A stretch of 8,256 bases of DNA from Bacillota bacterium. Its GTDB lineage: Bacteria; Bacillota_A; Clostridia; Peptostreptococcales; Anaerovoracaceae. The position numbers and the translations under genes were made by a program. Position 1 is the stretch's first letter. Each line of letters opens with the position of its first letter. The DNA lies in NCBI GenBank assembly GCA_017438085.1, contig JAFRWH010000212.1, positions 1-8,256 on the forward strand, given 5' to 3'. Below the pieces are notes generated by a model, which was not told the origin of the DNA, ran no database searches, and saw nothing but the letters and a program-made list of their open reading frames with translations. Below, in pieces: positions 1-5,428 of this stretch.

Positions 1-1236
1 CTGTTCCATCTGCCCACGGATCTGGAGCACTTTAAGAAAAACACTCTCGGCAAAGCCATCGTCATAGGGCGGAACACTCTGCTGAGCTTCAAAAACGGAA
101 AGCCACTGCCCGGCAGACACAATATAGTGCTGTCACGGACCATGGAAGCCGGGGAGACGGAGCTTAAGAACGGATATAAGCTGGTGGTGCGGAACACTCC
201 GGATGAGGTCCGCAGCTACCTCAGAGAGAACGGACTCTGGGACGATGCAGTACTGGCGGGGGGCGAGGCCATCTACCGCCTTTTCCTTGATGACTGCAGT
301 GAGCTGGTGGTCACCGAGATAGATGCGGAAGCACCTGAGGTCGATACTTATTTTCCGGAATTTAAAGATAAATTCGAGCTTGCTAAAGCGGACGGTCCCT
401 ATTATGATGGCAAGCTGTCTTACAGCATAAATACATACAGGAGAAAAACAATGAAACAGTACATAGTCGATGCATTTACACCGGTACCCTTTGCAGGGAA
501 CCCTGCCGCTGTCTGCGTTATGGACAGCTGGCCTTCGGAAGAGGCTATGATGAAGATGGCCATGGAAAATAACCTGTCCGAGACCGCTTTCATAGTAAAG
601 GAGCCGCAAGGCTATCACCTCCGCTGGTTCACCCCGACAACTGAGGTCGAGCTCTGCGGTCATGCAACGCTGGCAAGCTCCTACGTTATTCTAAATATTA
701 TCGAGCCCGAAAGCTCCGAGGTGCGCTTCAATACCTTAAGCGGAGAACTGATCATCACCCGAAAGGGCGATCTGCTGGAGATGAATTTCCCTGCAGGCGA
801 GCAGCACGAGATACCGGTGACTGATGCTATGGAGGAGTGCTTCGGCGCAAGACCGGTCAAGGCGCTTCTGGGCATGGACCTGATCTGCGTCTTCGACAGC
901 GAAGATACGGTCCGCAATATGAATCCTCCCGAGCAGCTTCTGATGAAGCTTGACGGGCGCATCCAGGTTCCCACAGCCAGGGGCAAAAATACAGATATAG
1001 TTTCCAGAGTATTCGCTCCCAAGGTTGGCATTTACGAGGACCCCGTGACCGGTTCCTCCCACACCCAGCTGGGCAGCTACTGGAGCGAGGTCCTGGGCAA
1101 GCCCGTGATCGAGGCTTACCAGGCATCAAAAAGAGGCGGATATCTGCAGTGCGAACCGCTCGGAGGCGGCAGGATAGCCATTCGCGGCAAGGCCGCTCTG
1201 GTGGCAGTATCTGAAATAAAGGCGGAACTGAAATAA
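1..1236 (+). CDS. Dihydrofolate reductase fused in frame to a PhzF-family isomerase (5' end outside window)
   Basis: The reading frame is open from base 1 to the TAA at 1236. Codons 1-149 are a type I dihydrofolate reductase (NADPH-dependent reduction of dihydrofolate) lacking about its first 20 residues. Visible are LPTDLEHFK, whose Asp7 matches the catalytic Asp27 of the E. coli enzyme, GRNTLLSF with the cofactor-side arginine, LAGGEAIY, and the family C-terminus DTYFPEF...INTYRRK. One threonine later the chain continues at Met 151 (base 451) as a full-length 261-residue PhzF-type protein: DAFTPVPFAGNPAAVCV, NLSETAFI with the catalytic Glu (Glu44 of the PhzF part), ELCGHATLA and EDPVTGSSH. 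PhzF relatives are diaminopimelate-epimerase-fold isomerases whose substrates are mostly unknown. The two parts meet with no linker, and an AGGAG with proper spacing precedes the PhzF ATG. The product may therefore be a bifunctional fusion, a fusion plus free PhzF, or two genes joined by loss of a stop codon. Domain assignments are secure; the meaning of the fusion is not. Confidence 0.9.
   Translation: MFHLPTDLEHFKKNTLGKAIVIGRNTLLSFKNGKPLPGRHNIVLSRTMEAGETELKNGYKLVVRNTPDEVRSYLRENGLWDDAVLAGGEAIYRLFLDDCSELVVTEIDAEAPEVDTYFPEFKDKFELAKADGPYYDGKLSYSINTYRRKTMKQYIVDAFTPVPFAGNPAAVCVMDSWPSEEAMMKMAMENNLSETAFIVKEPQGYHLRWFTPTTEVELCGHATLASSYVILNIIEPESSEVRFNTLSGELIITRKGDLLEMNFPAGEQHEIPVTDAMEECFGARPVKALLGMDLICVFDSEDTVRNMNPPEQLLMKLDGRIQVPTARGKNTDIVSRVFAPKVGIYEDPVTGSSHTQLGSYWSEVLGKPVIEAYQASKRGGYLQCEPLGGGRIAIRGKAALVAVSEIKAELK
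439..453 (+). promoter_or_regulatory. Internal ribosome binding site and start codon for the PhzF domain
   Basis: AGGAG at 439-443 lies seven bases before ATG 451, inside the last codons of the dihydrofolate reductase part. This is close to an ideal Firmicutes ribosome binding site, and ATG 451 matches the normal first residue of PhzF-family proteins. It suggests that PhzF can be made on its own from the same mRNA, whether or not the fused protein is also made. Confidence 0.7.
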
Positions 1237-1297
1237 TAAAACAGATGAACCGGGCTGCTCCGGCTGATCCAAAGCAGAACTCAGGAAGGGGTATGAA

Positions 1298-2377
1298 ATG
1301 GCAAAAAGAGATAACCCAAGATATAAAACTGAAGCCCCCAAGAGGGGCAAGAACAGCAGGGCGGCTCACTCCCTCAGCGGAAAATCCCTGACATATGAAA
1401 GAGGCAGCGGCGGCAGAGCTGACAGAAGCGCAGCAAAGGCCGGCGGAAAGCCTGCATCCACCAGAAACTCCAGAGCTTACGGCGACGGAGCAGCAAATCA
1501 CGGCACAGCTTACGGAAAAAGCTCCGGCCGCTATGCGGATGCCCCTGTAAGGCCCTCCAGAGCCTCTCAGAGCGTCGAAAAGCCCGAACTCAACCCAAAT
1601 CTCATAATAGGAAGAAACCCCGTCATGGAGGCTGTCAGGAGCGGCAGGACTATAGACAAGATCCTGATGCAGAAAGACGGCGAGGGCTCCATCAAGGCCA
1701 TCGCTGCAAAAGCCAGGGACGAGGGCATACAGATCCAGTATGTTGATAAGATCGTTCTGGACAAGCTTGCTCCGGGCAAGGCTCATCAGGGCATAGCAGC
1801 TTACGCTGCGGCTCACGACTATGCGGACCTGGAGGACATTCTTGAAGCTGCAGAGGATGCAGGAGAGGCTCCTCTTCTGGTGCTTTTAGACGGTCTTGAG
1901 GATCCCCATAATCTTGGCGCCATAATGCGCAGCGCAGACGGCGCAGGCGCCCACGGAGTGGTCATCCCCGCCCGCAGAAGCGTCAGCCTTACGGATACCG
2001 TGGCCAAAGCATCCGCCGGCGCCATAGAATATATGCCTGTTGCCAAGGTCAGCAATCTGGCCCAGACCATAGACGAGCTCAAGGCCAAAGGCATATGGAT
2101 AGCCGCCGTCGATATGGACGGAGAGACTTATCACCAGGCTGATCTTACAGGCCCGCTGGCCATAGTGATTGGCGCCGAAGGCGCAGGAGTATCCCGCCTA
2201 ATCAAGGACAAGTGCGATTTCTGCGTGTCCATACCCATGAGGGGCAAGGTCAACTCCCTTAACGCTTCAAACGCCGCCGCCATAATACTGTACGAAGCCG
2301 AAAGGCAGCGCAGTCTGGCGGGCGAAGGCGCAGCGGAGGACGACTGGAGTCTGGAAGACGGCGACTATGAAGACTGA
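1298..2377 (+). CDS. rlmB: 23S rRNA (guanosine-2'-O-)-methyltransferase, RlmB/TrmH family
   Basis: This is a SPOUT-class methyltransferase expected to 2'-O-methylate a 23S rRNA guanosine (G2251 in E. coli numbering) using S-adenosylmethionine. Residues 101-168 form the L30e-like RNA-binding domain (IIGRNPVMEAV at its start, HQGIAAY at its end). Residues 195-335 form the knotted catalytic domain with the three family motifs: DPHNLGAIMRSA (202-212), IVIGAEGAGVSR (289-300) and IPMRGKVNSLNASNAAA (312-328). The start ATG has an AGGAAGGG-type site seven bases upstream. Unusually, the first 100 residues are a basic, low-complexity tail rich in Gly, Ala, Ser, Arg and Lys, probably disordered and RNA-binding, and the last 18 residues are strongly acidic. 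The protein is therefore about 100 residues longer than a typical RlmB. The neighbouring sigH supports the assignment, because rlmB and sigH are close neighbours in many Firmicutes (in Bacillus with yacP between them, which is absent here). Confidence 0.93.
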   Translation: MAKRDNPRYKTEAPKRGKNSRAAHSLSGKSLTYERGSGGRADRSAAKAGGKPASTRNSRAYGDGAANHGTAYGKSSGRYADAPVRPSRASQSVEKPELNPNLIIGRNPVMEAVRSGRTIDKILMQKDGEGSIKAIAAKARDEGIQIQYVDKIVLDKLAPGKAHQGIAAYAAAHDYADLEDILEAAEDAGEAPLLVLLDGLEDPHNLGAIMRSADGAGAHGVVIPARRSVSLTDTVAKASAGAIEYMPVAKVSNLAQTIDELKAKGIWIAAVDMDGETYHQADLTGPLAIVIGAEGAGVSRLIKDKCDFCVSIPMRGKVNSLNASNAAAIILYEAERQRSLAGEGAAEDDWSLEDGDYED

Positions 2378-2963
2378 TGACAACGAAATGATAAAGCGTG
2401 CTCAGGCGGGAGAACAGGAAGCCGCAGAAGAGCTGATGCGCAGCTACATGGAGCTTGCAAAAAACCGGGCAAGGCTCTACTACATGCTGGGCGGGGAGCG
2501 GGAGGATCTGGTCCAGGAGGGCATGATAGGCCTGTTCAAAGCCATAGGAAGCTACGACCCTGCCAGAGGCGCTTCATTCAGGACCGATGCGGATCTGTGC
2601 GTCAACCGCCAGATGCTCTCGGCCATAAAGGGCGCGGCTCAGCAGAAAAACAGCGCGCTCAACAGCGCATATTCGCTGGAGAGCCCCGTGGGCACCGGGG
2701 ACGATCCCACAGTGCTCGGCGACACCATAAAGGCGGGTCCCGGCAGCGATCCGGAGGCGAGCCTGCTTCTTAGCGAGCTGATGGATGCCCTGATGAGCCC
2801 CGAAAACAAAAGCTTCAGCGGGCTGGAGCATCAGGTGCTGGAGCTCATGATGAAGGGCATGGACTACCGCAGCATAGCGGAAACGCTTGAAAAAACGCCC
2901 AAGCAGATAGACAATACCATTCAGCGCATCAGGTCTAAGATAAGAAAAATGATGGAGGAATAG
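2367..2963 (+). CDS. sigH: RNA polymerase sigma factor of the SigH (Spo0H) family
   Basis: This 198-residue sigma-70-family factor directs RNA polymerase to alternative promoters; in Bacillus SigH serves the transition state, competence and early sporulation. Region 2 is seen at residues 8-90, with the core-binding stretch REDLVQEGMIGLFKAI (45-60) and the helix after FRT (71-73) running to RQMLSAIK. Region 4 lies at about 150-195, with the helix-turn-helix MDYRSIAETLEKTPKQIDNT. Length and pattern fit SigH better than SigF/G/K or an ECF sigma. The start overlaps the end of rlmB by 11 bases, which suggests translational coupling; the ribosome binding site is weak, and ATG 2388 is a less likely alternative. 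An oddity is Asp74 in FRTDADLC, where Bacillus SigH has a hydrophobic residue (FKAFAELC). Whether this host sporulates cannot be judged from the window. Confidence 0.9.
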   Translation: MKTDDNEMIKRAQAGEQEAAEELMRSYMELAKNRARLYYMLGGEREDLVQEGMIGLFKAIGSYDPARGASFRTDADLCVNRQMLSAIKGAAQQKNSALNSAYSLESPVGTGDDPTVLGDTIKAGPGSDPEASLLLSELMDALMSPENKSFSGLEHQVLELMMKGMDYRSIAETLEKTPKQIDNTIQRIRSKIRKMMEE

Positions 2964-3000
2964 CGGCCTGCAACTGACGACCGCTGACAGAAGGATACAG

Positions 3001-3429
3001 ATGGAATTTCCCGAATTAGACAAACAGAAAGAAGATCAGCTTGACAAACGCAGGACAAGGAACCCCATAGTTCTTGCGATATGCGTTATACTGGTGGCCT
3101 ATGTTGTAATAAGGCTGCTGCTGCCTCAGACAGCTCCCAACAGATCCAAAGGACTCACCATAAACGTCAACCACAGCAGCGGCGTGGTGCGCACCTACAG
3201 ATACCGCACCGGCGAGGAATATCTCAGAGCGGTGCTTGAGCACGAACAGATGGCTACAGGCGACGAGGGGCCGGACGGCAAGCTGCTTCTGATAGCTGTG
3301 GATGCGGAGGCTTCCGACTATCAGAACGGGCAGTACTGGAGCTTTTCGGTCAACGGGACGGAGAGTTCCCTTGCGGTGGACGACCAGAAGGTCGCAGACG
3401 GTGACGTCATAGAGTTTTATCTTAAATGA
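3001..3429 (+). CDS. Membrane-anchored DUF4430 protein (first copy)
   Basis: The 142-residue protein has a charged cytoplasmic N-terminus (1-21), one transmembrane segment (about 22-41, ending in LLLP) and an exported domain at about 52-141. The exported domain carries the DUF4430 signature: YLRAVLEHEQ, then YWSFSVNGTESSLAVDDQKVADGD and a final EFYL strand. DUF4430 is related to the beta domain of transcobalamin and intrinsic factor, so binding of a corrinoid or another small ligand outside the membrane is a reasonable but unproven role. AAGGA before the ATG supports the start. It follows sigH by 37 bases, with no terminator seen between, so it may be expressed with rlmB and sigH. A paralogue lies 171 bases downstream in front of an ECF S component. 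The two share the same plan (short N-terminus, one helix, DUF4430) but are clearly diverged. Confidence 0.82.
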   Translation: MEFPELDKQKEDQLDKRRTRNPIVLAICVILVAYVVIRLLLPQTAPNRSKGLTINVNHSSGVVRTYRYRTGEEYLRAVLEHEQMATGDEGPDGKLLLIAVDAEASDYQNGQYWSFSVNGTESSLAVDDQKVADGDVIEFYLK

Positions 3430-3447
3430 AGGGGCTCAGGCCTCTGT

Positions 3448-3474
3448 AGGCTGTCAGTATTGACGGCCTTTTTT
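3448..3474 (+). terminator. Rho-independent terminator after the first DUF4430 gene
   Basis: AGGCTGTCA (3448-3456) pairs with TGACGGCCT (3461-3469) as a nine-base stem with one G-U pair and a GTAT loop. A run of T follows to 3474. This should end the rlmB-sigH-DUF4430 transcript. The right arm also contributes the -35 box of the next promoter. Confidence 0.85.
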
Positions 3475-3488
3475 ATTGGTGATAAAAT
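3460..3488 (+). promoter_or_regulatory. Promoter of the second DUF4430-ECF unit, overlapping the terminator
   Basis: TTGACG (3460-3465) and TAAAAT (3483-3488) are 17 bases apart, and a TG at 3480-3481 gives an extended -10. Each box differs from the sigma-A consensus by one base. Transcription would start near 3495, leaving a leader of about 105 bases. Confidence 0.7.
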
Positions 3489-3494
3489 CTATGA

Positions 3495-3592
3495 TTAGCG
3501 AAAGCTAATAATCGGCGGCGCGATTCCGCCCGAAAACTATTTATTTGCCTTCAAGCGGCAACAGGGCCGGGATGCCGGCTGTGAGTAAGGAG
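3495..3592 (+). ncRNA. Structured 5' leader of the DUF4430-ECF unit, no recognised riboswitch class
   Basis: Between the predicted transcription start and the ribosome binding site, four hairpins follow one another. They are TTAGC-GAAA-GCTAA (3495-3508, a GNRA tetraloop), GGCGG/CCGCC (3514-3530), TTGCC/GGCAA (3545-3561) and GGCCGG-GATG-CCGGCT (3565-3580), ending a few bases before AAGGAG (3587-3592). The arrangement is what a leader regulating translation would look like. It does not contain the conserved cores of the cobalamin, TPP, FMN, SAM-I, THF, c-di-GMP or purine riboswitches that I can recognise. Function is an inference from structure and position. Confidence 0.45.
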
Positions 3593-3600
3593 TGTGGAAA

Positions 3601-3990
3601 ATGAACAAGAAAACAAGAAATCTGCTTATAGTTTTAGTGGTGCTTTGCCTTGCGGCATTCATCATCGGCAAGCTGGTGCTGCCCGCAGTCAGCGGCGGCT
3701 CCAAGGCCATTACCGTGACCGTAGTGCACGGCGATGAAAGCGTAAAGGAATTCAAATACAAGACCGACGCCGAATACCTGAGCGAGGTGCTTCTTGACAA
3801 GAAACTGATAGAGGGCACCGAGGGCCAGTACGGTCTTTTCGTAACAACAGTGGACGGCGAAACCGCTGACGACAGCAAGCAGCAGTGGTGGGGCTATACC
3901 GTAAACGGCGAGATGGCCATGGTAGGAGTGGATCAGCAGCCCGTTACCGACGGCGATGCCTACGAGTTCACCCTGAATACCGGCTGGTAG
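3601..3990 (+). CDS. Membrane-anchored DUF4430 protein (second copy), partner of the ECF S component
   Basis: The 129-residue protein has one N-terminal hydrophobic segment (about 7-28, after MNKKTRN), either a signal anchor or an uncleaved signal peptide, and a DUF4430 domain at about 36-126. The signature is YLSEVLLDKK, WWGYTVNGEMAMVGVDQQPVTDGD and a final YEFTL strand. ATG 3601 was chosen because AAGGAG ends eight bases before it; the GTG at 3592 lies at the edge of that site. The gene ends 25 bases before an ECF S component, so the two very likely form an operon in which the surface domain captures or presents the ligand to the membrane component. DUF4430's kinship to transcobalamin suggests a corrinoid, but the actual ligand cannot be read from the sequence. 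Confidence 0.83.
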   Translation: MNKKTRNLLIVLVVLCLAAFIIGKLVLPAVSGGSKAITVTVVHGDESVKEFKYKTDAEYLSEVLLDKKLIEGTEGQYGLFVTTVDGETADDSKQQWWGYTVNGEMAMVGVDQQPVTDGDAYEFTLNTGW

Positions 3991-4015
3991 AAAACAAGAA
4001 CGGACGGCATTGACA

Positions 4016-4537
4016 ATGGGAAGAGCCGCGAGTTCCAACAAAAGCCGCATAAGCACAAAGGAACTGGTGACCATGGCAGCCATCTGCGCCATCATGACGG
4101 CGGGCAAGGAGCTGATGAATTTTCTGCCCAATATACATCCTGTGACGGTGCTGACAATATTCGCCACTCTGCTTCTGGGCTGGAAAGCCCTGTATCCGGT
4201 GGCGGGCTTCGCCTTTCTTGAGATGTGCATCTACGGTGTCAGCCTCTGGTCCGGCATGTATTTCATAGTCTGGCCGCTGCTGGTATGCGTAAGCATGGCC
4301 TTCAGGCAGAGCCGCGACTGGGTCTTCTGGGCCATAATCTCAGGAGCCTTCGGACTGTGCTTCGGCGCGTTCTACGCCATCCCCTACCTGATAGTTTCGG
4401 GGCCGCAGACGGCTCTGAGCTTCTGGCTTGCGGGGCTGAGCTTTGACGCTGTGCACTGCGTCGCCAGTTTCTTTATGACTCTGGTCTTTCTGCCCATACT
4501 CTGCAGGCTTGCAAAGGCTATGGGCTACAAAATATGA
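4016..4537 (+). CDS. ECF transporter substrate-binding S component
   Basis: The 173-residue integral membrane protein has about six hydrophobic segments, the usual plan of energy-coupling-factor S components. These bind a vitamin or metal with high affinity and use a shared EcfA-EcfA'-EcfT energising module encoded elsewhere; none is present here. The first helix holds alanine-spaced AAICAIMTAGKEL followed by NFLPNIHPVT, a typical start of vitamin-type S components. ATG 4016 was preferred over the TTG at 4010 because GGACGG (4002-4007) is at a workable distance only from the ATG; the ribosome binding site is weak and the gene probably depends on coupling to the DUF4430 gene 25 bases upstream. 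The substrate is unknown; the DUF4430 partner makes a cobalamin-like compound the first guess. No subfamily name is offered. Confidence 0.82.
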   Translation: MGRAASSNKSRISTKELVTMAAICAIMTAGKELMNFLPNIHPVTVLTIFATLLLGWKALYPVAGFAFLEMCIYGVSLWSGMYFIVWPLLVCVSMAFRQSRDWVFWAIISGAFGLCFGAFYAIPYLIVSGPQTALSFWLAGLSFDAVHCVASFFMTLVFLPILCRLAKAMGYKI

Positions 4538-4560
4538 TATCTTGCAGGGCAAATACATGG

Positions 4561-4585
4561 GTCCGGGGTCAAAAAAGCCCCGGAC
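4561..4585 (+). terminator. Hairpin terminator after the ECF S component
   Basis: GTCCGGGG (4561-4568) and CCCCGGAC (4578-4585) form a perfect eight-base GC-rich stem with a nine-base A-rich loop. Only a short, interrupted T tract (TCTTGACATTT) follows, part of which is the next -35 box, so termination may be incomplete. Confidence 0.65.
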
Positions 4586-4587
4586 TC

Positions 4588-4616
4588 TTGACATTTAAGG
4601 CAAATAATGCAATATT
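4588..4616 (+). promoter_or_regulatory. Strong sigma-A promoter of the 4652 gene
   Basis: A perfect TTGACA (4588-4593), a 17-base spacer and AATATT (4611-4616) preceded by TG (4608-4609) give a consensus -35 and an extended -10. Transcription should start near 4623, leaving a leader of about 30 bases with AGGAGG. Confidence 0.75.
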
Positions 4617-4651
4617 AGTTTTACATATTTGTTTTATAGGAGGAAAAGATC

Positions 4652-5239
4652 ATGAGTTTATTTTCCAAACTGCTTAAAGCCGCAACAGATAAGGACATTG
4701 ATCTGGAAAAACTCGCAAAGAACGTCACCGATGCCGCTGAAAAGTTCGGCAATCAGGTGGAAAATACTCTGAAGGAATCCGGTGCCATCGATCAGCTGAA
4801 GAAGCTGGGAGAGGAACTGGAGGCAAAGGAGAAGACTGCAGCAGCCGGCGCTCAGACACAGGAGATCGCAGCGGAAGCTGCCGCAAGAGGCACTGCTCCC
4901 GCAGGCGTATGGTGGGGCGAGCTGATGCCCGCAGAGGAGAACCAGTACAATTCCGGACTGGACTATTTGACATACTTCCGCAAAATTTTTGCAGAAGATT
5001 TTGCCGGATACAGGATCGAAGAGGGCGAGTTCTACGGAGCAAAGAATTTCACATTCTTCAAGGGTGACGAAAAGGCTCTTGTGGTGGAGCTTCTTTCCGC
5101 CAGGAGCAGCGCTCAGCGCCTCAGAAGGGCCTGCCGCACCGAAGGCACTCCCTATCTGCGTTTCTACTACAATGTTGACGGCTGGTGGAATGTAAGAGCC
5201 TATGTGGTGCAGCGCATCCAGGGCGCTCTGAAGTTCTAG
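4652..5239 (+). CDS. Hypothetical protein with helical N-terminus and a Trp/Tyr-rich globular domain
   Basis: I do not recognise the family. The 195-residue protein starts with a highly charged, Ala/Lys/Glu-rich helical region (about 5-65), likely amphipathic or coiled, then an Ala/Thr-rich hinge (66-84) and a compact domain (about 88-195). Conserved-looking stretches are GVWWGELMP, LDYLTYFRKIF, LVVELLSARSSAQRLRRAC, TPYLRFYYNVDGWWN and YVVQRI. No signal peptide or membrane segment is evident, so it is probably cytoplasmic. An AGGAGG eight bases before the ATG and a near-consensus promoter suggest good expression. The ELLSARSSAQRLRR part with alternating strands could hint at a nuclease-like or nucleic-acid-binding fold, but no catalytic motif is convincing. 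No clear terminator separates it from the structured RNA and reverse transcriptase downstream, so co-transcription is possible. Confidence 0.8.
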   Translation: MSLFSKLLKAATDKDIDLEKLAKNVTDAAEKFGNQVENTLKESGAIDQLKKLGEELEAKEKTAAAGAQTQEIAAEAAARGTAPAGVWWGELMPAEENQYNSGLDYLTYFRKIFAEDFAGYRIEEGEFYGAKNFTFFKGDEKALVVELLSARSSAQRLRRACRTEGTPYLRFYYNVDGWWNVRAYVVQRIQGALKF

Positions 5240-5398
5240 GCTTTATTCCCACAGCGGCCTTGCTGCCGCATTCAGTTATGACAAAAGCAGAAAGAGAACG
5301 CCCTGCGCCTGCGGCGGACCAGGCACGGACTCGCAGATGACTTCGCAGGCAGTCTGTCCGTGTACGGCCCTGTACACCCGCGAATCTTCGCGGCTTTA
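5239..5398 (+). repeat. Direct repeat GGCTTTA flanking the structured RNA, 153 bases apart
   Basis: GGCTTTA occurs at 5239-5245 and 5392-5398. The distance of 153 bases is exactly 51 codons. The frame starting at 5241 has no stop from 5232 to 5396; the TAA at 5397-5399 straddles the end of the right copy and would vanish (becoming TAT) if copying jumped from the right to the left repeat. A second, shorter pair, ACA at 5251 and 5374, is 123 bases (41 codons) apart in the same frame. A 7-base repeat can occur by chance in this span. Confidence 0.4.
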
Positions 5399-5424
5399 AT
5401 GCCTTCTCTTTCTGTTTTTATTTT
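5240..5424 (+). ncRNA. Candidate structured noncoding RNA upstream of the reverse transcriptase
   Basis: This block carries far more base pairing than an ordinary spacer. An outer stem pairs CAGAAAGAGAA (5288-5298) with TTCTCTTTCTG (5404-5414), a perfect 11 bp. Inside are GCCTG/CAGGC (5307-5324), CACGGAC/GTCCGTG (5324-5330 with 5356-5362), GTGTAC/GTACAC (5360-5377) and CCGCGA/TCGCGG (5378-5393). An alternative GCCTGCG/CGCAGGC pairing joins 5307-5313 with 5344-5350. A further hairpin GCGGC/GCCGC lies at 5254-5269. Some of these exclude each other by overlapping bases. The outer stem's right arm is followed at once by a T-rich stretch (5415-5424), which could end the RNA just before the RT start. 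Retrons and several defence RTs (DRT2, DRT9) keep a template RNA in this position. Limits and function are inferred; no clear promoter is seen. Confidence 0.5.
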
Positions 5425-5428
5425 GCTT

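Noticed and set aside
1249..1262. CCGG-GCTGCT-CCGG hairpin between PhzF and rlmB
   Set aside because: A four-base self-complementary stem without a T tract is too weak to call a terminator.
857..1816. Long minus-strand open frame (319 codons)
   Set aside because: It runs antisense to the PhzF part and rlmB, has Cys/Ser/Arg-rich composition with no domain, and crosses two well-supported genes. It is a shadow of their GC-rich codons.
3495..3600. Cobalamin riboswitch in front of the DUF4430-ECF genes
   Set aside because: The context invites it, but the leader is too short (about 100 bases) and I find no B12-box-like element or the conserved GCCACTG-type core.
5254..5269. Terminator of the 4652 gene (GCGGC/GCCGC hairpin)
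   Set aside because: The stem is only five base pairs and no T run follows, so it is better read as part of the structured RNA block.
5360..5428. GTG 5360 as the reverse transcriptase start
   Set aside because: It would turn part of the RNA stem-loops into protein, has no ribosome binding site, and the added residues (MYGPVHPRIF...) precede the point where the RT N-terminus (SLLDLLALPLSWEEF) looks conserved.
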